A DNA stretch of 64,000 nucleotides from Streptomyces amritsarensis (GCF_001953875.1 NZ_MQUR01000023.1:17744-81743); one strand, 5' to 3'. Numbered from the stretch's first letter, positions 27,913 to 36,200 are shown. A program made the numbers and translations. The notes: generated from the letters alone by a model not told the origin.

Positions 27913-27971
27913 AGCGGATGTCATCGCCAGCCGGTGCCCGCGGCGGCGGCCGCTGCGGTAGAACGATCGGC

Positions 27972-28313
27972 ATGATCTTCCACATCGTCCCGCTCGCCGA
28001 CTGGACCGCCTCCCCCGAGCTCCCGTACGCGCCGCCCTCGCTGGACTCCGAGGGATTCGTGCACTGTTCGGCGGACCGCGCGACGGTGCTGGGCATCGCC
28101 GACACGCACTACCGGGCGCAGCCGGGGACCTTGCTGGCGGTCGAGCTCGACGAGGACGCGCTGACCGCGGAGGTCCGCCGGGAGGGTGATTCCGGCGACC
28201 GTTTCCCACATGTTTTCGGTCCGCTGAACCGGGACGCCGTAGTCCACGTGTGGGAGGTCGTACGCACACCTGGCACACCCGCATCACTGGCACCGTGGCA
28301 GCGGAGCTCGTGA
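27972..28313 (+). CDS. DUF952-family protein
   Basis: 113 residues from ATG 27972. It matches DUF952 along its length: IFHIVPLADW at the start, EGFVHCSADRATVLGIADTHY, LLAVELDEDAL and FPHVFGPLNRDAVVHVWEV near the end. The family has a glutathione-transferase-like small fold of unknown reaction. Confidence 0.88.
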   Translation: MIFHIVPLADWTASPELPYAPPSLDSEGFVHCSADRATVLGIADTHYRAQPGTLLAVELDEDALTAEVRREGDSGDRFPHVFGPLNRDAVVHVWEVVRTPGTPASLAPWQRSS

Positions 28314-28395
28314 TTCGGGCGCGGCAGGCTTCACCTGAGGCCCGCCACACGTCAGGATGCTGCACGCCGATCCGCCACACAGCGAGGAGACACTG

Positions 28396-28878
28396 ATGAG
28401 CGACCCCACGCAGACCGCCCGGCGCAAGGTACTGGTGATCGGAGCGGCCACCCTGGCCGGCGGTGCGCTCACCGCATGCGGCAGCGGAGGTGACGGCGGC
28501 AACACCGCGTCCGCCGAACCGAACGGCGCCGCCAGCCCGCCGCCGGGCGACGCCCCCGCCAACCCCTCGGCCGGCGGCGCGCCCGCGGGGAAGGCCATCG
28601 CCAAGGCTGCGGACGTGCCCGTGGGCGGCGGCAAGGTGCTCAAGGAGCAGAAGGTCGTCGTCACCCAGCCCACCGCGGGATCCTTCCGCTGCTTCACCGC
28701 GGTCTGCCCCCACCAGGGCTGCCTGGTGACCAAGGTGGAGAACAACGCGATCAACTGTGCGTGCCACAACAGCGAGTTCAAGGCCACGGACGGCGCGGTG
28801 GTCAAGGGACCGGCCACCAAGGGCCTGGCCGAGAAGAAGATCACGGTCGCCGCGGACGGCAACATCACGCTCGCGTAG
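28396..28878 (+). CDS. Rieske [2Fe-2S] lipoprotein
   Basis: 160 residues from ATG 28396, with GAGGAG 6 bases upstream. The N-terminus has a twin-Arg (ARRKVLVIG) and a lipobox LTAC with C28, so it is probably a Tat-exported lipoprotein. A Ser/Pro/Gly linker leads to the Rieske domain: ligands C104/H106 (CPHQGC) and C121/H124 (CACHNSEF), with C109 and C123 as the disulfide pair. It resembles stand-alone actinobacterial Rieske lipoproteins rather than QcrA. No redox partner is encoded beside it. Confidence 0.92.
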   Translation: MSDPTQTARRKVLVIGAATLAGGALTACGSGGDGGNTASAEPNGAASPPPGDAPANPSAGGAPAGKAIAKAADVPVGGGKVLKEQKVVVTQPTAGSFRCFTAVCPHQGCLVTKVENNAINCACHNSEFKATDGAVVKGPATKGLAEKKITVAADGNITLA

Positions 28879-28890
28879 CGGTCGCTCGCA

Positions 28891-28924
28891 GCCCTGCCGG
28901 CCTGCGGAAAAGGCCCGGCAGGGC
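28891..28924 (+). terminator. Hairpin after the Rieske gene
   Basis: 10-bp inverted repeat (28891-28900 with 28915-28924) and a 14-base loop, 12 bases past the stop. Confidence 0.55.
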
Positions 28925-28951
28925 GGCTGCGCCCGGGCGTAGGCTCCCGGG

Positions 28952-29635
28952 ATGGACGATCTGACACTGGTACGGGAGCACACGGTCTACCGGTGCGTGA
29001 TGGGCTCCCGGGCGTTCGGGCTGGCCACGGAGGCCAGCGACACCGACCGGCGTGGTGTCTACCTCGCCCCGACACCGCTGTTCTGGCGGTTCGAGAAGCC
29101 CCCCACGCATGTGGACGGCCCGCGGGACGAGGAGTTCTCCTGGGAGCTGGAGCGTTTCTGCGAACTCGCCCTGCGGGCCAACCCGAACATCCTGGAGTGC
29201 CTGCACTCCCCCCTGGTGGAACACGTCAGTGCGGTCGGCGCGGAACTGCTCTCCCTGCGCGGGGCCTTCCTCTCCCGCCGGGCCCACACCAGCTTCGGCC
29301 GGTACGCGGCCTCCCAGCACGGCAAGCTCGTCGCGGACGTCCGCCTCCACGGCGCGCCGCGCTGGAAGCACGCCATGCACCTGCTGCGCCTGCTGCTGTC
29401 CTGCCGCGACCTGCTGCGCACCGGCCATCTGGCCATCGACGCGGGCCCGTACCGAGACCGCCTCCTCGCCGTCCGCCGCGGGGAGCTGACCTGGGACGAG
29501 GTCGACACCTGGATGACCCGGCTGCAGGAGGAGACGGAGGACGCCCTGGCCGGCACTCCCCTGCCGGAGGAGCCGGACCGGGCCCGGGTCGAGGACTTCC
29601 TCGTCCGCGCCCGGCGCGCGTCAGCCCTCCAGTGA
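28952..29635 (+). CDS. RlaP-like nucleotidyltransferase
   Basis: 227 residues from ATG 28952. MGSRAFGLATEASDTDRRGVYL is the G-S-x(n)-D-x-D catalytic motif of the DNA polymerase beta/RNA-ligase-associated (RlaP, pfam10127-like) nucleotidyltransferases. EFSWELERFCELALRANPNILECLHSP follows, as in that family. Typical members accompany RNA ligases or RtcB; none is visible here. Substrate unknown. Convergent with the ADP-ribosylglycohydrolase gene. Confidence 0.82.
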   Translation: MDDLTLVREHTVYRCVMGSRAFGLATEASDTDRRGVYLAPTPLFWRFEKPPTHVDGPRDEEFSWELERFCELALRANPNILECLHSPLVEHVSAVGAELLSLRGAFLSRRAHTSFGRYAASQHGKLVADVRLHGAPRWKHAMHLLRLLLSCRDLLRTGHLAIDAGPYRDRLLAVRRGELTWDEVDTWMTRLQEETEDALAGTPLPEEPDRARVEDFLVRARRASALQ

Positions 29636-29671
29636 CGTCCGCCGGCGGACGACGTAGGCGTCCAGCATGGA

Positions 29672-30682
29672 TCAGGCATCCCAGAGGGTGCCGAAGGCCA
29701 GGAGTTCGTCCCGGTACTCGATGCGGCCCTCCCACTCGCGCGGCCAGACGTCCGCCCCGAGGTGGGCTCCGGCGAAGGCGCCGGCGAGGCAGGCGAGGGA
29801 GTCGGAGTCGCCCCTGGTGCAGGCGGCGCGGCGCAGGGCGGTCAGGGGCTCGTCCGGGAAGAGCAGGAAGCACTGCAGGGCGGTGGCGAGGGCCTCCTCG
29901 GCGATCCAGCCGTCGCCGGTGGTCAGGCAGGGGTCGGTCTCCGGGGACGGGGACCGCAGGGCGGCCGCGAGCCGGTCCAGCACCTCCAGGCACTCGTCCC
30001 AGCCGCGCGCGATGAAGGACTCCGGCGTGGCGTCGGAGGCGGTCCGCATCCACAGGTCGCCGAGCCAGCGCTCGTGGTAGCGGGTGCGGTTCTCCAGGGC
30101 GTACGAGCGCAGCCGCCCGACCAGGCCGGTGACCTCGGTGCCGGTGGCCAGCAGGTGGACCGCCAGCGCCGTCAGGTCGGAGGCGGCCAGGGCCGTCGGG
30201 TGGCCGTGGGTGAGGGCGGACTGGAGCTGGGCCGCACCGGCCCGTTCCTCGTCGGTCCAGCCGGGCACCAGCCCGACGGGGGCCACCCGCATGTTGGCCC
30301 CGCAGCCCTTGGAGCCGGTCTGGCTGGCGTCGCGCCAGTCGCGCTGCGGATCGTTCAGCAGGTTGCAGGCCCGCAGGCAGGTGTTGCCGGGGGCCCGGTT
30401 GTTCTCCGGGGAGTGGTACCAGTCGACGAACTCCTCCCGGACCGGGCGGGTCAGGCGCAGCGGGCCTATGGGTCCGCGGTCGGTGGCGGTCCGGATGCCG
30501 CGGGCCAGGGCGAGGGTCATCTGGGTGTCGTCCGTGACGATCGCCGGGCGGGGCAGGCGCATCTCGCGCCACGGGCCGGTCTTGGCGAGGATCGCGGGGA
30601 CGTCGTTGAACTCGGTCGGGAAGCCCAGTGCGTCGCCCAGGGCGAGGCCGACCAGCGCGCCGGTCGCGGCTCGTTTCGTCAT
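29672..30682 (-). CDS. ADP-ribosylglycohydrolase (DraG/ARH family)
   Basis: 336 residues from ATG 30682, overlapping the nrtR stop by 4 bases. Motifs: GALVGLALGDALGFPTEF at the start, VTDDTQMTLALARG (metal-binding T-D-D-T), and GCGANMRVAPVG in the middle, with a final D-x-D-x-x-A region GDSDSLACLAGAFAGAHLG. The family removes ADP-ribose from proteins, DNA or small molecules using two metal ions. Its place as last gene in an NAD salvage operon whose regulator responds to ADP-ribose suggests a role in ADP-ribose turnover; this is inference. Confidence 0.9.
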   Translation of the reverse strand: MTKRAATGALVGLALGDALGFPTEFNDVPAILAKTGPWREMRLPRPAIVTDDTQMTLALARGIRTATDRGPIGPLRLTRPVREEFVDWYHSPENNRAPGNTCLRACNLLNDPQRDWRDASQTGSKGCGANMRVAPVGLVPGWTDEERAGAAQLQSALTHGHPTALAASDLTALAVHLLATGTEVTGLVGRLRSYALENRTRYHERWLGDLWMRTASDATPESFIARGWDECLEVLDRLAAALRSPSPETDPCLTTGDGWIAEEALATALQCFLLFPDEPLTALRRAACTRGDSDSLACLAGAFAGAHLGADVWPREWEGRIEYRDELLAFGTLWDA

Positions 30683-31419
30683 GGGGTGGGTCCTTCCGGT
30701 CGGAGCAGTGGTGGATGGAGCGCGGTCGCCGGGCCGGCCCGGTAGAGGGCGGCCGGTTTGCCGCGGCCCCCGGTGAGCCGGGCGGCGCCCGGTACGGCCT
30801 CGACGAACCCGGGGGTCGTCAGGACCTTGCGGCGGAAGTTGGGACGGTCGAGCACGGTGTCCCAGACGGTCTCGTACACGGCCAGGAGCTCCCCGAGCGT
30901 GAACTCGGGCGGGCAGAAGGCGGTGGCCAGGCAGGTGTACTCCAGCTTCGAGCGGATCCGCATCCGTGCGTCCGCCAGGATCACCGCGTGGTCGAAGGCC
31001 AGGTCCGGGACCTCGCCCAGGGGCAGCCAGCGGGCCTGCGCCGCGTCCCCGCCGCCTTCGGCGGCCGGTTCGGGCAGGTCCGGGACGAGGGCCGTGAAGG
31101 CCACCGAGACGACCCGCATCCGGGGGTCTCGGTCCGGTTCGCTGTAGGTGCGCAACTGCTCCAGGTGCAGGGCCGCGACGACCTGCTCGGGCAGGCCGGT
31201 CTCCTCGGCCAGTTCGCGGCGGGCGGCGGTCTCGGCGGACTCCCGCGGCAGGACGAACCCGCCGGGCAGCGCCCAGGAGCCCGCGTACGGCTCCTGGCCG
31301 CGCCGGATCAGCAGCACGTGCAGGGCGCCGCCGCGCACGGTGAAGACGGCGAGGTCCACGGTCACCGCGAACGGCTCGAAGGCATGCGGGTCGTAGCCCG
31401 GGTCCACCGCCCCGCTCAT
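30679..31419 (-). CDS. nrtR: NrtR-type Nudix transcriptional regulator of NAD metabolism
   Basis: 246 residues from ATG 31419, overlapping the nadR stop by 4 bases. The N-terminal ~150 residues are a Nudix domain with DLAVFTVRGGALHVLLIRRG and a complete Nudix box: GGFVLPRESAETAARRELAEETG. The C-terminal 90 residues form a winged helix: TLGELLAVYETVWDTVLDRPNFRRKVLTTPGFVE and a TGGRGKPAALYR wing. NrtR proteins repress NAD genes and release DNA on binding ADP-ribose. Unlike many NrtRs, this one keeps the catalytic Nudix residues. Its likely target is the palindrome at 33121-33137 before pnuC, which would make the operon autoregulated. Confidence 0.9.
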   Translation of the reverse strand: MSGAVDPGYDPHAFEPFAVTVDLAVFTVRGGALHVLLIRRGQEPYAGSWALPGGFVLPRESAETAARRELAEETGLPEQVVAALHLEQLRTYSEPDRDPRMRVVSVAFTALVPDLPEPAAEGGGDAAQARWLPLGEVPDLAFDHAVILADARMRIRSKLEYTCLATAFCPPEFTLGELLAVYETVWDTVLDRPNFRRKVLTTPGFVEAVPGAARLTGGRGKPAALYRAGPATALHPPLLRPEGPTP

Positions 31420-32495
31420 CGGTTCTCCGGGAGGGGGTCGGCGAACCGCCAGCCTTCGGCGAGCAGTTCGTCCACGGCCGCCGCGGCCGTGGCGAGCCGC
31501 TCCCGGCGGTTGCCGCGTACGGAGAGGTAGCGCTTCCCGGTCGCCTCCAGTTCCTCGCGGAAGCGGCGGGTCATCCAGGGTCTGAGTTCGGGCCCGTCGC
31601 GCAGTCCGTCGTCCTCGAAGGGCACGTCGGCGTCCTCGGTCAGCAGGTACAGGTCCCGGTGGGTGAGGGCGGCGATCCGCTCGACCTCGGGGTTGCGGCC
31701 GCCCATGTACCGCTCGTGCCAGATGCCGGTGGCGAAGGAGTCGGTGTCGCAGACCAGTACCGGGGAGCCCTGGCGGGCCGCCCGCTCCTCCTCTTCGTCC
31801 TGGCGGCGGGCGATGACGGGGAACTCCTCGGAGGTGAAGGAGACGTCCGCCCAGGTGGCGGCCGGGTCGGCGGCCCGCGCCGCGGCGAGCTTCTCCTCGC
31901 TGTAGCGGCGGCCGTACTCCTCGACCCAGCCGGTGGCGGCCCAGACGCCGCCGCGCGCCCGCAGGTGCGCGGCCAGGTCCCGGGACAGGGTGGTCGTCCC
32001 GGTGGACTCGGCCCCCAGGACGACGACACGGCGCGCGAGGCGGGCCCGTACGGCCGGGCCGAGGAAGTCCCAGCAGGCGGCCGGGTCGGCCCGTACGGCG
32101 GTCCCGGAGACAGGGAAGAGGGTCCGGGCGGGATCCACGCAGACCTCCTCGGCACCGAACCTGCGGGCGAGCTCGGTGCCGTACTCCTCGGAGGTGAAGA
32201 CGGCGTCGACACGGCGGCCGACGGCGGCCCGGAAGATCGCCATGTGGGCCTCCCAGATCTCCGGGTCGTGCAGGTCGACGGGGATGTCGTCGACGGCTCC
32301 GACGACGTCCGCGTCCGGGTGGGCCTCGCGCATCCAGGCGACGCGGTCGGCGAGCGGCACCGATTCCACGGAGGCGGCGCAGACCAGGACGGTCAGCCTC
32401 TCGCAGCGGTCCTGGGCGGTGCGCACCAGGTGGTGGTGGCCGGCGTGCGGCGGGTAGAACTTGCCGAGCACCAGTCCGTGGCCGAAGCGCCTCAT
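31416..32495 (-). CDS. nadR: NadR-like NMN adenylyltransferase / ribosylnicotinamide kinase
   Basis: 359 residues from ATG 32495, overlapping the pnuC stop by 4 bases (ATGA). The N-terminal nucleotidyltransferase has GKFYPPHAGHHHLV (H-x-G-H) and a SGTAVRADP segment equivalent to I-S-x-T-x-x-R. The C-terminal kinase part starts near residue 168 with VVVLGAESTGTTTLS. The usual Walker-A Lys is Thr there, so kinase activity is uncertain. DTDSFATGIWHERYMG and LLTEDADVPFEDDGLRDG follow as in RNK domains. There is no N-terminal repressor domain as in enterobacterial NadR; regulation would be through the downstream NrtR. Confidence 0.88.
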   Translation of the reverse strand: MRRFGHGLVLGKFYPPHAGHHHLVRTAQDRCERLTVLVCAASVESVPLADRVAWMREAHPDADVVGAVDDIPVDLHDPEIWEAHMAIFRAAVGRRVDAVFTSEEYGTELARRFGAEEVCVDPARTLFPVSGTAVRADPAACWDFLGPAVRARLARRVVVLGAESTGTTTLSRDLAAHLRARGGVWAATGWVEEYGRRYSEEKLAAARAADPAATWADVSFTSEEFPVIARRQDEEEERAARQGSPVLVCDTDSFATGIWHERYMGGRNPEVERIAALTHRDLYLLTEDADVPFEDDGLRDGPELRPWMTRRFREELEATGKRYLSVRGNRRERLATAAAAVDELLAEGWRFADPLPENR

Positions 32496-33100
32496 GCCGT
32501 CGCCTCCAGGGCGGTACGGGCGCCGCGCTGCGGGAGCGAGCGCCGCCAGCCGAGCAGGCCTGCGACGCAGAGGGCGAGGAAGCCGACGTAGAGCAGGGCG
32601 GTGAGGTGGAGCCCCTTGTGGACGTACAGGGGGATGTAGAGGAGGTCGGCGGCGATCCACAGCCACCAGGACTCGACCAGCTTGCGGCACTGGCCGTAGG
32701 TCGCCGCGAGGGAGAGCGCCGTCGTGGCCGCGTCCCAGACGGGGACGGTGGAGTCGGTGGCGCGGGCGAGGAGCAGGGTCAGGCCGAGGGTCCCCGCCGC
32801 CCCCGCCGCGGCGAGCCAGACCCATTCGGTGCGCGTGGTGCGGCGCACCGGCAGGGCTGCGGCGGTTCCTGGTCCACCCCCGTGGGTCCAGGACCACCAG
32901 CCGTACGCGGCGAGGGCGATGAAGACGATCTGGAGCCCGGCGTCGGCGTAGAGGCCGGCCTGGGCGAAGAGCACGATGAAGAAGACGTTGTTGGCGATGC
33001 CGATCGGCCAGTTGGCGATGTGCTGTCGGGCCACCAGCCAGACGCACAGGGCGCCCGTGGCGAACCCGAGCACCTCGGTCCAGCTCAAGGTCCAGTTCAT
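32492..33100 (-). CDS. pnuC: PnuC-type nicotinamide riboside/NMN transporter
   Basis: 202 residues from ATG 33100, with AAGGAAGG about 10-14 bases upstream. Seven hydrophobic segments. PnuC motifs are visible: WLVARQHIANWPIGIANNVFF, YADAGLQIVFIALAAYGWWSW and ESWWLWIAADLLYIPLYVHKG, the W-x-x-W-I region that binds nicotinamide riboside. First gene of the operon pnuC-nadR-nrtR-ARH: take up the riboside, phosphorylate and adenylylate it to NAD, and regulate the process. Confidence 0.94.
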   Translation of the reverse strand: MNWTLSWTEVLGFATGALCVWLVARQHIANWPIGIANNVFFIVLFAQAGLYADAGLQIVFIALAAYGWWSWTHGGGPGTAAALPVRRTTRTEWVWLAAAGAAGTLGLTLLLARATDSTVPVWDAATTALSLAATYGQCRKLVESWWLWIAADLLYIPLYVHKGLHLTALLYVGFLALCVAGLLGWRRSLPQRGARTALEATA

Positions 33101-33120
33101 GCCCGACCCGCCTTCCTTTA

Positions 33121-33137
33121 ATAGTCACTGTGACTAT
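33121..33137 (-). promoter_or_regulatory. Putative NrtR operator upstream of pnuC
   Basis: A perfect 8+1+8 palindrome ATAGTCACTGTGACTAT, 20 bases before the pnuC start. On the coding strand the hexamer-like TATTAA adjoins it, so the site probably overlaps the -10 region. NrtR sites are typically AT-edged palindromes around GTCA/TGAC, which fits. The regulator is encoded two genes downstream. Confidence 0.8.
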
Positions 33138-33164
33138 AAACAGGGATGCGGGGCTCGGGCAAGG

Positions 33165-33201
33165 GAGAAGCCCGCAGTGCCGTGGGCACTGCGGGCTTCT
33201 C
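33165..33201 (-). terminator. Terminator of the scpA-scpB-rluB unit
   Basis: 17-bp perfect inverted repeat (33165-33181 with 33185-33201) and a 3-base loop, 24 bases beyond the rluB stop and just before the pnuC promoter region on the same strand. Confidence 0.85.
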
Positions 33202-33225
33202 GTGGAGCGGGGTCGGGCGGAGGGA

Positions 33226-34485
33226 CTACAGGCCGACCTCGCGCATCAGCATGCCGACCTCGGTGTTGGTCAGGCGGCGCAGCCAGCCGGACTTCTGGTC
33301 GCCCAGCTCGATCGGGCCGAAGGAGGTCCGGACGAGCTTGTCGACGGGGAAGCCCGCCTCGGAGAGCATGCGGCGCACGATGTGCTTGCGGCCCTCGTGG
33401 AGGGTCACCTCGACCATGTAGTTCTTGCCGACCTGGTCCAGGACGCGGAAGTTGTCGGCGCGGGCCCAGCCGTCCTCGAGCTCGATGCCGTCCTTGAGGC
33501 GCTTGCCGATGTCGCGCGGCAGCGAGCCGGTGATCGCGGCGACGTAGGTCTTCTTCACGCCGTACTTCGGGTGCGTCAGGCGGTGGGCCAGCTCACCGTG
33601 GTTGGTGAGCAGGATGATGCCCTCGGTCTCGGTGTCCAGCCGGCCGACGTGGAAGAGGCGCGTCTCGCGGTTGTTGACGTAGTCGCCCAGGCACTGGCGG
33701 CCGTCCGGGTCCTCCATGGTGGAGACGACACCGGCCGGCTTGTTCAGCGCGAAGAACAGGTACGACTGGGTGGCGACGGTCAGGCCGTCCACCTTGATCT
33801 CGTCCTTCGGCTGGACGCGCTTGCCCTGCTCGGTGACGATCTCGCCGTTGACCTCGACGCGGGCCTGCTCGATGAGCTCCTCGCAGGCGCGGCGCGAGCC
33901 CATGCCGGCGCGGGCGAGGACCTTCTGCAGCCGCTCACCCTCCTGCTCGGCCCCGGGGAAGGTCTTCGGAGTCTTGATCACGGGCTTGTCGGCGTACCGG
34001 TCGCGCACGCGCTCCTCGATGCGCGCGTCCAGCTCGCGCGGGCGGGACTGGCCGCTGCGGCTGCCCGGACCGCGGCGCGGGCCGCCGGCGCCGCCGATGC
34101 CGGGGGTCTTGGAGGCCTTGGGGCTGCCCTTGGCACCACCGCGCGCGGCCGCACCGCGGGCGCCGCGGGTGCGCTCACCCTCGGGGCCCACGTCGTAGCG
34201 GCGCTCCTCGGGGCGCGGGTTGCGGGGGCGCTGGGGAGCCTGGTCGCGGTCACGGTCCCGCGAGCCGCCCTGGCCGCCTTGGCCACCCTGGCCGCCCTGG
34301 CCGCCGCGGTAGCCGCCGCCACCGCCGGAGCCGGAGCCGCCGCGGTAGCCACCGCCGCTGCCCGAGCCGGAGCCGCGGTAGCCACCGCCGCCGCCGGAGC
34401 CGCCGCCACGGGCGCTACCGCGCCCGCCGCCGCCGGAGCCGCCGCTGTTCCTGTTGCCACCGTTGCCGTTGCCGCTGCTTCGCAT
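33226..34485 (-). CDS. rluB: Ribosomal large-subunit pseudouridine synthase with Gly/Arg-rich N-terminal tail
   Basis: 419 residues. ATG 34485 shares one base with the scpB stop (TGATG), so the genes are translationally coupled. Residues 1 to about 165 are low-complexity (GGGGYRGG repeats, then RDRDRDQ and GAKGSPKASK). Next comes an S4 domain (RLQKVLARAGMGSRRACEELIEQARVEVNG) and the RsuA/RluB/E/F catalytic core with HVGRLDTETEGIILLTNHGEL (catalytic Asp in GRLD) and LHEGRKHIVRRML. RluB modifies 23S rRNA. The N-terminal tail is common in actinobacterial copies and resembles RNA-binding RGG tails. Confidence 0.92.
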   Translation of the reverse strand: MRSSGNGNGGNRNSGGSGGGGRGSARGGGSGGGGGYRGSGSGSGGGYRGGSGSGGGGGYRGGQGGQGGQGGQGGSRDRDRDQAPQRPRNPRPEERRYDVGPEGERTRGARGAAARGGAKGSPKASKTPGIGGAGGPRRGPGSRSGQSRPRELDARIEERVRDRYADKPVIKTPKTFPGAEQEGERLQKVLARAGMGSRRACEELIEQARVEVNGEIVTEQGKRVQPKDEIKVDGLTVATQSYLFFALNKPAGVVSTMEDPDGRQCLGDYVNNRETRLFHVGRLDTETEGIILLTNHGELAHRLTHPKYGVKKTYVAAITGSLPRDIGKRLKDGIELEDGWARADNFRVLDQVGKNYMVEVTLHEGRKHIVRRMLSEAGFPVDKLVRTSFGPIELGDQKSGWLRRLTNTEVGMLMREVGL

Positions 34486-35117
34486 CAAAGTTCCGTCGTC
34501 TTGTCGTCTTCATCGGTGTCCGGTGCGTCCGGATCGAACGACGGCACACCTTCTTGCGTCTCGGCTTCGATCGCGTCCGCCTCGGGGAGGAAGGGCGCGA
34601 GCTCCGGGAGCTCGTCCAGGCCGCGCAGGCCCATCCGCTCCAGAAAGTAGTTCGTCGTCCTGTATAGGATCGCACCTGTTTCGGGTTCCGTCCCCGCCTC
34701 CTCCACCAGACCGCGCTGGAGGAGGGTCCGCATGACCCCGTCGCAGTTGACTCCGCGCACGGCGGAGACCCGCGACCGGCTCACCGGCTGGCGGTACGCG
34801 ACGACCGCCAGGGTCTCCAGCGCCGCCTGCGTCAGCCGGGCCTGCTGGCCGTCCAGGACGAAGGCCTCGACGGCCGGGGCGTACTGCGCGCGGGTGTAGA
34901 ACCGCCACCCGCCCGCGACGAGCCGCAGCTCGAAGCCCCTGCGCGCGGCCGTGTACTCGTCGGCGAGCTCCCGCAGCGCGTCCGCCACCTCGCGCGGGGT
35001 GCGCTCCAGCACCTTGGCGAGGTGCGCCTCGGTCGCGGGCTCGTCCACGACCATCAGGACGGCCTCCAGGGCCGGCTTCAGTTCCAGTGCGGCCACCGCG
35101 CCGCCGTCGCCGCTCAA
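34485..35117 (-). CDS. scpB: SMC-ScpAB complex subunit ScpB
   Basis: 210 residues. I chose TTG 35117, which overlaps the scpA stop by 4 bases (TTGA) and has GGAGG 7 bases upstream; GTG 35096 is the alternative. Two winged-helix domains: LKPALEAVLMVVDEPATEAHLAKVLE and AYRQPVSRSRVSAVRGVNCDGVMRTLLQRGLVEE, with LYRTTNYFLERMGLRGLDELPELAPFLP before a disordered acidic tail. ScpB binds the kleisin ScpA and SMC to compact the chromosome. Confidence 0.95.
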   Translation of the reverse strand: MSGDGGAVAALELKPALEAVLMVVDEPATEAHLAKVLERTPREVADALRELADEYTAARRGFELRLVAGGWRFYTRAQYAPAVEAFVLDGQQARLTQAALETLAVVAYRQPVSRSRVSAVRGVNCDGVMRTLLQRGLVEEAGTEPETGAILYRTTNYFLERMGLRGLDELPELAPFLPEADAIEAETQEGVPSFDPDAPDTDEDDKTTEL

Positions 35118-36145
35118 TCCTTCGCCTCCACGATCTGGTCGAACTCGTCGGTCACGGTCGGCATGCCGTCGCCGTCCCCGCCGCTCCAGCGCACGGTGAG
35201 GGTCCGCAGGGCCTCCTCCTGGTCGAGGGCGACCGCCTTCTCCCGGTAGAGCTCCAGGAGCGCCAGGAAGCGCGCCACGACGGTGAGGGTGTCCTCGGCG
35301 TCCTCGGTGAGCTCCTGGAAGGTGGCCTCGCCGCGAGCCTTCAGCATCCGCACGACGACGCCGGCCTGCTCGCGCACGCTGACGAGGGGCGCGTGGATGT
35401 GGTCCACGTACACCTCGGGCTTGGCCTTCGGCTGCATGGCCTTGACGGCGAGCCGGGCGAACCCCTCGGCGCCGATGCTGATGACGACGTCGGGCAGCAG
35501 GTCGGCGTGGTGCGGCTCCAGGCCGACCGTGCGGGGGTAGCGCCGGCCCTCGATCTGCGCCCGCCGCTCGAAGATCTCGGCGATCTGCTTGTAGGCGCGG
35601 TATTGCAGCAGGCGCGCGAAAAGCAGGTCGCGGGCCTCCAGGAGGGCGAGGTCGGCCTCGTCCTCGACCTCGGCCACCGGCAGCAGCCGGGCGGCCTTCA
35701 GGTCGAGCAGGGTGGCGGCGACGACGAGGAACTCGGTGGTCTGGTCGAGGTCCCAGTCGGGCCCCATGGCCCGGATGTGCGCCATGAACTCGTCGGTGAC
35801 CTTGGACAGCGCCACCTCGGTGACGTCGAGCTTGTGCCGGGAGATCAGCTGGAGCAGCAGGTCGAAGGGCCCCTCGAAGTTGTCGAGCCGCAGCGTGAAC
35901 CGCCCGTCGCCCCCGGGGGCGGTGGCGCTCCCGCCCTGGCCCGGCCCCGCCCCCTCGGCACGCCCTGCCGCGTCCGCGGCCCCGGCGCCGTCGGCCGGCC
36001 CGGCCGGATCCCCGGTCTCGGCGGCCTGGCCCGTGGCGGGGGCCTCGGCGGCCGCCGGTTCGGACACCGGGGCCTCGGCGGCGGCACCCGGCCCGCGTCC
36101 CAGGCTCCGGCGGGCCGGGCGGGCGGCGTGGTGATCGGGGGGCAT
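35114..36145 (-). CDS. scpA: Kleisin ScpA (SMC complex)
   Basis: 343 residues from ATG 36145. Residues 1-75 are an Ala/Pro/Gly-rich, probably disordered extension. The kleisin starts with FTLRLDNFEGPFDLLLQLISRHKLDVTEVAL (SMC-neck binding) and DQTTEFLVVAATLLDLKAARLLP. Its C-terminal winged helix carries FLALLELYREKAVALDQEE. SD before ATG 36145 is weak (GGA at 7 bases). First gene of scpA-scpB-rluB; a MITE-like element lies 55 bases upstream. Confidence 0.95.
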   Translation of the reverse strand: MPPDHHAARPARRSLGRGPGAAAEAPVSEPAAAEAPATGQAAETGDPAGPADGAGAADAAGRAEGAGPGQGGSATAPGGDGRFTLRLDNFEGPFDLLLQLISRHKLDVTEVALSKVTDEFMAHIRAMGPDWDLDQTTEFLVVAATLLDLKAARLLPVAEVEDEADLALLEARDLLFARLLQYRAYKQIAEIFERRAQIEGRRYPRTVGLEPHHADLLPDVVISIGAEGFARLAVKAMQPKAKPEVYVDHIHAPLVSVREQAGVVVRMLKARGEATFQELTEDAEDTLTVVARFLALLELYREKAVALDQEEALRTLTVRWSGGDGDGMPTVTDEFDQIVEAKD

Positions 36146-36200
36146 GGCGGTCCAGGTGGCTACGGAAAGGAAAGAACGGCAGGTCGAACACGGGAAGCCT

